From: Enoplolaimus lenunculus
Lineage: Eukaryota > Nematoda > Enoplea > Enoplida > Thoracostomopsidae
Assembly (NCBI GenBank): GCA_030248215.1
Contig: JASANG010003210.1
Span: forward strand, 1-64,000
Length of the DNA: 64,000 nt
Direction: 5' to 3'
The notes under the pieces are model-generated. The model was not told where the DNA came from and ran no database searches. It saw only the letters and a list, made by a program, of their open reading frames with translations. The position numbers and the translations under genes are program-made. Positions 54,771-64,000 of the stretch are shown piece by piece (the stretch's first letter is position 1; the number at the start of each line of letters is the position of its first letter).

Positions 54771-57379
54771 GGCTCAAAAATTTTAACACTTTTTGACAGG
54801 CTTGTAGCCAAGCCAGCTCATGACAGTGAGGGCAAAAAGATTTCAAGTGCAATCATGCAGAGATTCAGGCTCGCTGCCAACACAACTTTGCTCTGTAGGA
54901 GGCTACAAATTTCATGTCTGAGCGTAAAGACCTCGTGAAGCATTTACAAGCCAGACAGCAACTTTTCAAATGCTGGCCAAAATTGTTCTGGTGGCTTTAA
55001 GAAGCAGCTGTCTGTTTCATTTTTGGCAACAGAACTTGGACATTTCGCATAATTCGTGAATAGCGCAAATAAATGCATGTATTAAACTGGGCAAAATCCT
55101 GCCGAAGAATTCAGTATTTCTCGGCCGAGTTTACAACTAAATCGACTTTGGTAAGGTTTTTATCGAGCAAAAAGCTGTTGATTCTTAGTCTAACAAACTC
55201 ATTACCTGAATTATTTGTACTATTAAGATGATATCACACATGTATCGCATTAGTAGTCTAAATTGAAGTGTCATGGTTAAACGAACGGCACAAACTGATA
55301 CAAATGTACTGTACAAACGATCACAGATTTTAAATACAGCTAGTTATTTCGGTTTAACTTAGAAATAGGCCACGTAATTGTTTGAATTATTTTACACCTG
55401 CCATTATGCTAGATATGTACGTCCTGAAAAGTTAATCTTAAGGGTTGCAGTTGCAGCTAAACTCGTCGCAGGCCACCAAATAAATCGTGTCTTTATTTTT
55501 GCTAGCAACGCACAGCGGCGTCCGACACAGTAAAGCATTGCGTAATCTTTATAATGCGAACACAAAACCAGTATAAAGTTGTAACATTCACAAGATGCAT
55601 GCAAGTTATTTTAAAAACGGCCTAAACAATGCTCTAACTGTTACTAATTATAATTTTGTAGCCCATTTAAGCCTAAACCCTGAACCTGTATTACTAATCA
55701 AATTTCAATAGGGTAAAGATTTCGATACCGACAAAAAATAACAATAGTATTATAACACTGTGCCTCCTTAAAAGGCAATAAACATTGATACATTTTGTTG
55801 AAACTGAGTAAAAAGTACTTTGGCAAACCATTCTAATTTTCATTAATTAGGAGTGGTTTAGGGTTAAAGTTTGTTGTATTCAACGTACAATATTCTAAAT
55901 TGCAGAATTACTTTTATCTACAAACTTGTTCCGTGAATAGGACTTAACTTGTAAAATAAGTGTATATATTCGAGTTAACAGTCGTTATTAATTCCTTATA
56001 AGTACATGAAAACTGAACCTTAAAGACACGACCCGTTTTTTGACTTAAAACGAAAACTACACATATTGCATGTACATTGCTGTTCTGCGAGAAGCAAAAG
56101 TCTCTTACAACTGTTAACGTCATTGTTAAATCGAAGAAAGTACACTTGAACAAGAAAACTGCAATTCGCGCAACAACTTTTGCTGCATAAAATGGTTAAG
56201 ATTCTTTTTAAAAAAGCAAATCATTACAAAAAATATTATAATTTTCATTTTAATACCGTTTTGCTACATTGAAGTTACATTTAAAATCACAGAATTGCTC
56301 AAATTTTTGGTATATTACTCAATCTCACTACAGTTATATACTTAAAGTAAATCAAACATGACTGATTTAGGTTTTTAATGCTACGTCATAGTATGGGCGA
56401 GCGTATAGAGAACTATCTTAAGGTTTCTTAGCAGGTTAATAAATACCGGGCCGATCACTTTGATCTGCAAACCGTAGTCTCAGCAGTATGTAGCACCAAG
56501 CACTCATTAGTCATAGGGCTTCAAACAACCGACCGGTGGCATATGCCGATATTAAAAGTTACATGAAAATAGGTTAATTAAATTTTCAGCGCAAAAAATG
56601 TGCTAAATTTGTAATATTATCGTCGATCGCTGGTTCTTTAATTTGCAGGGCCTATCGCCAACTGGTGATCGATGCTACACGTATCTAAGAATGCAGGCAT
56701 AGAAAAAATGTTCTAGAAGAAAGAAAAACAATGAAAACATCGACTGCAATCATACAGATTGCACTCAGATTAGGTTAGTAGTCAGAACAGCAGCATGTTA
56801 AGGATTTTTCGTGAGATATTATATCATATTTTGAAATTTTTAGCTTCTAATGCGAACTTTAATATTTGAATATTTTTTAATATCGTAAAGTATTTCGAAT
56901 GAACAGGATAATGTGGGCTGTATTCATGCAATATTATGCCGCCATAGAAAACATCGCGAATTTTTGATGAACAATTCGCATCGCAATAATTTCAGCGTGA
57001 TATCTCTCGTACGCAATAAAAATCCGAACCCTGTTCCAGCGGGCCATCTTACGTGCGACTTGAAAGACTAAAAAATATATTATTTTTTTTGCAACCAAAA
57101 TTTTAATCCCATAAAACTTTTCTGTAAAATTCACACTATGGTTTGAATAAGTTCTGACCCGTTCTCAATCACGTTCTGCTCAAATTGCCACGTTGTTCTC
57201 AAGCGACGCTATTTGGCGAAGTCAGCACAAAATAAAGTATATGCATGAAAATGTGAAAAAATTGACTTTGATCAAATGACAAGCGCTTGCTTCGTTCTTA
57301 ACCCCAATGCGGTGACGGTGAAAAACTAAAAATCAACCCCTTTAGTAGTGCACAGCGTTCAAACGCCAGGTGTCTTTAA
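54771..57379. other. AT-rich intergenic, no gene seen
   Basis: Contains the 55475-55540 partner of the 37040 repeat. Short frames lack coding character; no RNA gene recognised. Confidence 0.4.
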
Positions 57380-57522
57380 AACATTGGCCCAAATTACTCT
57401 TAGGGCCGCAACAGTAGATTAAGCGTATACCTAAGCCTAAGCCTGAGCCTAAGCGTTGCAAAAGCGTATTCGTAAGCCTAAGCCTACACCGGGACGGTCC
57501 TAAAAGTAACATGGGCCAAAAC
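57380..57522 (+). mobile_element. TTAGGC-bearing MITE, short copy
   Basis: Starts ACATTGGCCCAAATTACTCT and ends, reversed, TTTTGGCCCATGTTACTTTT. Contains GCAACAGTAGATTAAGCGTA and two CCTAAG tracts around GCGTTGCAAAAGCG. It lacks the TCTAGA block of longer copies. Confidence 0.7.
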
Positions 57523-58341
57523 ATTAAAGGGTTGAAAAGGCAATCTTCCGCAATACTTCACCGCTTATAAACCACGGTTCGTGTTTTAAGAAACAACTTA
57601 TATTTTTGAAATAATATCAAGTAGAGAATCAATGACAATTCAAATTTACAAGTACCGTGTAGATTTTGTGATAAGTTCAGTTTTCTAACGAATGAATTTA
57701 AAAACATATTTCAGTATTTTTTTCTCACGCTACGAAATGTAAATATTATTGTTTAATATGTTGCATGAAAAAGTTCATCAAGATTTTTTATTGTTCATGG
57801 TATTAAAATCTTACATGCAGCGTGTTAATTTACTCAGGTTAAAGGTGCAATTAAAACAGGATTAACCCATTCTTAGATTCTGCCATTTTCTTTTTAACGA
57901 GCGAATTTGACTGAGTATTCTGTTGGTTGGTAATCATCAACAAAAACAAATCGCTGAACATCCTCTACTAATTGGATTAGTCTATGACATCTTAATCAGA
58001 AGCCGCAAGAGGAAATCACAAATTTTGTCTTATTGATCCGTTTTAGAAGTTTGGTCTCGAGCGCAGTCGTTCATCGACAACGTGATGGTGTACCTACGTT
58101 AGGCCGCAATATAAATTAGTAAAAGAAACCTATACTGAGCGAAACGAGACGTTAAACTAAACGAATTTTAGAACTAAATCTTAATACAATTCAGTGTTCA
58201 TTATAATGCTACGCCGTTGAGTTTATTTTCACACGACGTCAGTGATGACGGATTTTCACTATTTATAAATTACTTTAAAAAGTCGCTTCTTAATTCGAAA
58301 CAGTTTTGAAACCTGATCATTTTTAACATGCGTTCAACTTC
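57523..58341. other. AT-rich intergenic, no gene seen
   Basis: 58130-58190 shares AACTAAATCTTAATACAA with 43725-43745, a minor dispersed repeat associated with GAGCGAAGCGAG-type words. Confidence 0.35.
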
Positions 58342-58348
58342 GTTTTAT

Positions 58349-58604
58349 CAAGAGTGGATGATCACTGTTTATAACAAGAGTGTGCAACTGGGTACATTCT
58401 GTGTATTAAAGAATGTACCAGCACGCGTAGGGGGTTTAAGCAAGAGATTAACAGTATGCTTCAGTACACCTACCCCTCTTAAACAAGACCCCCCTAAACA
58501 AGGGGGTAGTAGGCCAAAACGCAACGCGTGCCGGGTAGTTTCTTTAATACACAGAATGTACCCAGTTGCACACTCTTGTTATAAAGAGTGATCATCCACT
58601 CTTG
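58349..58604. mobile_element. hAT-like MITE with long inverted repeats and target duplication
   Basis: 256 bp. Both ends read inward CAAGAGTGGATGATCACT and stay paired for about 65 bp with one mismatch, then more loosely to about 82 bp (GCACGCGT shared). It is flanked by GTTTTAT at 58342-58348 and 58605-58611. A 7-8 bp duplication with a CA start fits hAT. The open frame across it is an artefact. Confidence 0.8.
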
Positions 58605-59925
58605 GTTTTATTAACAAAGTTTACAAACATGTCAACGGAAGAGTGACTGATTTAAGCTCAAAACGCTTTTGTTGCGTGCAATTTAAAAAATGAAACTGTA
58701 CTATCCATAAGCTACTTTCTTTTAAGTATCGCATTATGATTCGAGATATTCATGCCGTGTCTTCAAAAGCTGACTTAAGATTTGTTTAACAAAAATTATC
58801 ATGGCAACATTTTGCTTGCAGTATAAGCCTGCAATGAAGATCAAACAATGTACCCGCTGATGCTACTAAACTTGAGTATAAGGCATATATATGCACTTAT
58901 TAATTTAAAAGTAAGAATTTTAGGCATCGACTTAATTCCCGTCAGCGAATATCTTAGCAAATTTTACTGTCAAACTATTAATTACCTGAATGTTTGTGTT
59001 TAGTCACAAATTAAAAATTTATTATAAGAACATTGTCTCACAGGTGAACATTTTTTACTATCAAACTATATGTCAGTTACAATATATCCTAAAACTCTCA
59101 AAAAAACGGCAAAAAATACCAAATTATCCTTACTTTAAAATCTGTATTTCACTTTCTAAAAGTTATGCACCCAAAGGAAAACTCTGGTACACCTTTATCT
59201 GCTCTCTTTAGGCTGTGGATATACAAAGAAAAACAACAACGTTCACTGAAACTCGGCCTTACTTTCTTTATTTAATCACGAATACACTAAAAACTGTACG
59301 AATAATACAACGATTGTAACTAAAACTTTATCCGCCGCCGTGTTTATAAATGTGACTATTACTGAATTACACATTTGTTGATTGTCACTTTTGGCAAAAA
59401 TGGCAAGTTTCGCTTGTGAAATTTGACTAAAAATGCCTTCCAGAACTATCGATTCTGTTTTAGTAGTCGTTTAACAACTGTAATTTTTCATTCTATTGTG
59501 CACACAGGCAGCGGGAGCGTTTAGGAACACCTGATTTGTTAGAAAACGATTTTGTGTTAAAACAGACGTTTGATCTCTCTTTCTCTTTGTTTATAGTTTG
59601 CTATACACATGGTCCGTCTTACGCATGTACGAGCGCAAATATGTCTGATTGCACAGTATTGTTTGCTGATGTGTTTGTTGCAATTATTTGCACTGTGCAA
59701 CATTCAAACATACACAAACGATACATGCACATGTATTCGTTTTCGTGCTCTATTGACCCCAATTTGCTATCACTTCATACGAGCGAAAAAAATACACTAA
59801 ACTTTGAAGCGATCATGTAAAGAAACATATGGTAGGTATTTTGAACAATGTTTACATGGCAAGTCAGTAGCCAGACGAAAGTTTTAGCACGGCTTAAAAG
59901 TCATCTAAAGTTTTACGCCATGCTC
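58605..59925. other. AT-rich intergenic, no gene seen
   Basis: 59590-59670 loosely resembles 12150-12240. No credible gene. Confidence 0.35.
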
Positions 59926-60185
59926 CTCCTGGAATTGTTTTAGTCCTCGTCCTAGTATCTTCTTACGCTGACCATTCAAGTAAAATATCCTGCCTTTGAC
60001 ATCAAGTAAAGTTTGCCGCCCCATAAGAGTATCAAGTAAACTATTACCTGTGGTGATTTTTAGTACTCAAAGGGTCGCGGTGTGCAATGACACCATGCTG
60101 AAATTTCCATGCAGTATTACTGTTCGTCACCAACTTGACTTCGTAGACTGGCAAATGGTTTTTGTAAACGGACACATTGGGTCTG
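59926..60185 (-). pseudogene. coding-like remnant, unrecognised
   Basis: Two minus-strand frames with coding-like sequence meet near 60045: the upstream one (NHLPVYEVKLVTNSN to STKNHHR) ends at CAG|GTAATAG, and the next (SLLDTLMGRQTLLDVKG, then FYLNGQRKKILG) starts within a few bases in another frame. KGRIFYLNGQ loosely recalls the F-x-x-NG-K-P motif of glycoside hydrolase family 2, but this is too little to name it. It could be a broken gene, a frameshifted transposon frame or chance. Confidence 0.25.
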
Positions 60186-60494
60186 GTTAGAACAATCAAA
60201 AAATATCGTGCGGTGTATTACGAGAGTGAGCACATGTTTTCTTGAACAATTCATGCTGGTATGATCGCTGTTAAGGAGACACGCTTGATAACTGCCGTTC
60301 TTAGATCAGGGCATAGTTTCGTAGTTCACAAAAAACCCTTAACTCTGGTTATTCACAAATCTGGTCAACGTTTAAGATTCCGCTACAGCCACCTGGGGAC
60401 CTGCCGTTATAAAAATGGAGCCGTTGAACTTAAGCCCGTCGAAATCGATAGGACAAGCAGCTATTTTACACTAAATTCATAGGTTTTCATATTA

Positions 60495-60674
60495 TACCTC
60501 CCGACAAGTCGAGTTTTTCTCTAATGGTATCAAGTCAAGTTTTCCATTTACCACCAAGCCTGGGTAAACCAGTGGTTCCTTATGGCATCCCCACGTCTTA
60601 GGTATGAAATCTAACAACAACTTTATTATTTGTAGTGCATCATTGTGAAAGTCGAACATTACGCTGCTTATCAT
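60495..60674 (-). pseudogene. coding-like segment, unrecognised
   Basis: A 60-codon frame (FDFHNDALQIIKLLLDF, then VNGKLDLIPLEKN) ending at or near a donor-like GAG|GTATAA. It lies 300 bp upstream of the other coding-like remnant on the same strand and may belong to the same decayed gene. No family recognised. Confidence 0.2.
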
Positions 60675-62730
60675 ACCCAGTCCTGATATGTGTTTGAAAT
60701 AAATTTTCGCTACATATAAGTATTGAATGCCTTAAAGTAAAGCGGAAATATTAAAAATTGTAACGTACTGGTTTCTATTTGCCTCAAGGCACAGTTTATA
60801 GCGACCTTGTTTTTGTGTTCGTTGTCTTTTAAACTTTGTTGCAAGTGGCGGTCAAAGTATATAACATAAAACAGGGCAGTGGTGGCAAAAGTTAATGTCA
60901 ACGTTAAACTTTCTCTAGTAAAAATGGTTTTTTCAATGTAAAATTGCACACGTTCTACGATAATCAGTTAACAATTTGTTGGCAACACATGAACAGTTAG
61001 GCCACAAACATGACAAAAGTGAAATCAGTCTTAAATCGTATTGTTGCTGATTATAATAAGCACGGAAGTAAGCCTCCGGTTTAGCATGCGATCGCTATAA
61101 AAGAAATCGTTAATTCTGGATTTGGAACTTGTACACTGACTCTCACTTTCATATTTAATAAGTATTCAGGCAATATCAGGCTTGACAAGGACTAACAGGC
61201 ATACGCATAGATTTTTATTAATTTAAAAACGTAGGGCTTAAGTGCACACATAGGCGAAAAGTGTACAAAAGTCTATTGTGATTTTATTTATTTTTCATTT
61301 TTTTGAAAAGTTAATTTTTTTTTAAATTTCTATTAATCCGATTAGTAATTGGAAAAAGAAAATATGACTTTTGACACTAGTAAATTGACAACACTTTCGA
61401 ACATTAAGAGTGGAAGTGGATACTGAATGCAATGTACTCTGTTTTGACAGGAAAAGATATTTGAAAAATTTCTTTGATTGTCAACGGTGGATCCAAAAGT
61501 TTTTGACGGGAGGCATTGAGATATGCGATATTTTCAGCCAAAGGTTACATGCAAAGCAATTCGAAAAGCCAGGCCTTGATAAAAACACGGCTTCGATCAC
61601 TGGCGTTTGAGAAAAAAGTGTGGGCGAACATTACTAAAACCGCCATCTTGTACCGTTTTAGGGAGTCCAACTTGTATGTAGTGTTACGGTAGAGTTTTTG
61701 AAAACTTTGCAAACCAACTTCAGCAGCGTCTGTGAGTGCTATGATATGAATACCGCATATAATGCGAAATCAAGCACCTTGTATTGTTCACAGTTATTGA
61801 ACCGACAGAACTTATGTTCAAAATTTAATCGAACGAGTAGTATGCGCCCAAACTACACGGTATCAAGTTATACAGCTGCGTACATCAGTTTAAATCAACG
61901 CCGTGTCCGAATGGATCGAGGTCCTTCCGTAAACCAGAAACCAGTACCTCCAGATATTAAAGTTCGAATGTTCGCACGGTGTCATCCTGCATGACACCAA
62001 ACGTTGTCTAAAAATTATTCAGAAGCATACCGCAGTGCAACGCTCAGTATTGGTTTCTGTGTCAAGATTGAGTATATAAGCGAGTACAAATATTATCTCA
62101 AAGGTTTAAGCGGACTCCTACGGTTGAAATAATGTTACACCAGACATTACTGAAACATCCGAAAACCAAAAAAGTCAACGCAAGTGCTGCAATGCTGGTG
62201 AGACTAAAGTAAAAATTGATATTTACAGAAATGCGAAATTCGAATCAAACCGCGACTTGTTTGTTCGACGTTAAAAATATTCTCTGAAAGTTAAACCAAA
62301 AATCATCAATAGAAGCTGTGAAATCGTAGATAACCAAATCTCTATTTGTGGTGATATTTTGGACCTAAACCTTGGACAAACTCTATAAGTTTGACACATC
62401 TTTTAGGTATTATGTCGTACCAGTGGCGTACTTAGAAAGTTGGATTAAGTAGAAAGCATACAGGTCCACGAAAAGAATCCTAGGAAACGTACACCCGCTG
62501 TCAGAATCTTTTTTGAGATACTTGAAAAAAATGTTCGAGCGAAAAGCCAGTCACCCAGTCATTATTGTCTTAACTCTAAAACAAAACTTCAATTTACAGT
62601 CTGTCTTGGCGCATTTTTGTATACCTGAAATATTTCTAGACGCGAGCAGTCATAACAGAGTCAGCGTGAAGTTATTAAAATAGAACTTTTGTTCTATTTC
62701 AATATACAGTTTGGTTTTGTACTTGGGTTA
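60675..62730. other. AT-rich intergenic, no gene seen
   Basis: GGTGGATCCAAAAG at 61487 resembles a lone hAT MITE end. The 98-codon frame at 61698 has no signal peptide or domain. Confidence 0.35.
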
Positions 62731-62733
62731 CTT

Positions 62734-63212
62734 AAAATCCCTGTGTTTTCCGTTGAACAGTGTGGCACTCCACAGGGATACTTAATCCCTGTGTTTTCCG
62801 TTGAACAGTGTGGCACTCCACAGGGATACTTAATCCCTGTGTTTTCCCTTGAACAGTGTGGCACTCCACAGGGATACTTAATCCCTGTGCTTTCCGTTGA
62901 ACAGTGTGGCACTCCACAGCGATACTTAATCCCTGTGTTTTCCGCTTAACAGTGTGGCACTCCGCAGGGTTACTTAATCACTGTGTTTTCCATTGAACAG
63001 TGTGGCACTCCACAGCGAAACTTAATCCCTGTGTTTTTCGTTGAACAGTGTAGCACTACACAGGGATACTTAATCCCTGTGTTTTTCGTTGAACAGTGTA
63101 GCACTCCACAGGGATACTTAATCCCTGTGTTTTTCGTTGAACAGTGTAGCACTCCACAGGGATACTTAATCCCTGTGTTTTTCGTTGAACAATGTGGCAC
63201 TTCACAGGACCA
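62734..63212. repeat. 48-bp tandem array, about 10 copies
   Basis: Units of the form AATCCCTGTGTTTTCCGTTG followed by AACAGTGTGGCACTCCACAG and GGATACTT. Each unit contains the short inverted pair CTGTG/CACAG. 48 is divisible by three, so the array is open in several frames on both strands (VEQCGTPQGYLIPVFS on plus, GVPHCSTENTGIKYPC on minus). The frames have no start context, signal or flanking coding sequence and are probably not genes. A C-to-T-type shift (TTCCG to TTTCG, GTGGC to GTAGC) divides the left and right halves. Confidence 0.9.
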
Positions 63213-64000
63213 ATTTTTCAAACTTGAACTGCGGAAAACCTAGCGAACTAAATTCGAGCGACAAGCCCCACGTAATTTTAATACCTGATGTAAATTATGA
63301 CACATTTACTGATTTTCATTAGGGACACGTAATCCCGCTGATCCGATCTCGGTACGGAACAGTGTCGTTATATATTTCTGCAAATTTTTACAGATACAAG
63401 ACAACACCAATAATCCCTTCCCGCAACACCGTCCTATACCGACGGTACGGTGAAGTAAAATTTGCTGAATTTTATATTTACTGATGATTTGAACCCGAAA
63501 ATTGAAAAACCTGATATGGACGCGGTGTTCTAATGACATTTGCAAAAAAGCACACATCGACTCTTAAACATCTCATTATACTTGACACCTTAACAAACGC
63601 ACAATACGAAAATAACGTTGCTAGTATACTCACTTGTGAAGCACGAAACTTTTTTACAATTCGCATTTTAGCAAGTTGACTGTGGAAAAAATGTAATTTC
63701 GTTTCGTTCGAAAATTTGACATGTGGGCACTTGGCACCTGCCCACTCTGGATCAGGGGTTTTGAGAGCTGTGCCCGTATTCTCAAATGTTTGTAGCAACT
63801 ATCATCAGTTAGCAATAGGCTTGCGAACTTTAACTATTACAGTTGTTATGCGAAAGTGCTACTCATATTTTAGATTGCGGACTCTAATTCGCGCGTCACT
63901 GGACTAAATTTAGAGAGATAAGCAACAACTGCAGGCGCTTATAGACAAGATTAAGCATTTCGGATGCACGCCTCTGGGTTGATTACAACACTTTTCTACT
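63213..64000. other. no gene seen
   Basis: A 106-codon minus-strand frame (63478-63798) lacks recognisable domains; left uncalled. Confidence 0.35.

Noticed and set aside
58328-58591. 87-codon plus-strand frame
   Set aside because: Lies across a hAT-like MITE and reads its inverted repeats.
62689-63243. Cys-containing 16-residue repeat protein frames on both strands
   Set aside because: Direct result of a 48-bp tandem array being divisible by three; the frames stop as soon as the array ends.

Overview
The window looks like a stretch of an animal nuclear genome, most likely a nematode. It is AT-rich (GC-richer in the first 12 kb). Its two large genes are split by GT-AG introns, and it encodes a tandem thrombospondin type 1 (TSP1) protein and small secreted precursors. 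It also carries many short tracts of the hexamer TTAGGC/GCCTAA, which is the nematode telomere unit. That hexamer is the main reason for suggesting nematode; the species is not identified. I saw no rRNA, CRISPR or prokaryotic-type operon.

Layout. 1-4 kb: GC-richer sequence with four short minus-strand reading frames that each start with ATG and end at a good splice donor. 4.3-8.7 kb: a minus-strand, frame-broken retrotransposon Gag region (long N-terminal region, capsid, two CCHC zinc knuckles, coiled coil, 16-residue tandem repeats) with no polymerase visible. 10.0-10.5 kb: an LTR-like promoter and poly(A) block pointing the other way (plus strand). 12-30 kb: mostly repeats and small non-autonomous transposons, with a tRNA-Ile-like sequence (17261) and two intronless-looking small secreted precursors (18255 and 28640; the second is neuropeptide-like). 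30.9-38.2 kb: a minus-strand multi-exon gene for an unrecognised secreted Cys-containing protein. 41.3-52.4 kb: a minus-strand gene for a secreted protein of about 1,520 visible residues with eleven TSP1 repeats; its last intron holds a 39-copy 30-bp minisatellite. 52.5-64 kb: largely non-coding, with an intact hAT-like MITE (58349), a weak coding remnant near 60 kb and a 48-bp tandem array (62.7-63.2 kb).

The two large genes lie head to tail on the minus strand, but nothing ties them into one pathway. Exon borders were placed by eye from GT/AG sites; reading phase agrees across all eight TSP1 exons. In the 38-31 kb gene one linking exon is missing: phase 1 meets phase 2. The most unusual theme is a family of about 140-240 bp terminal-inverted-repeat elements carrying internal telomere-like hexamer tracts, copied many times and present inside introns.
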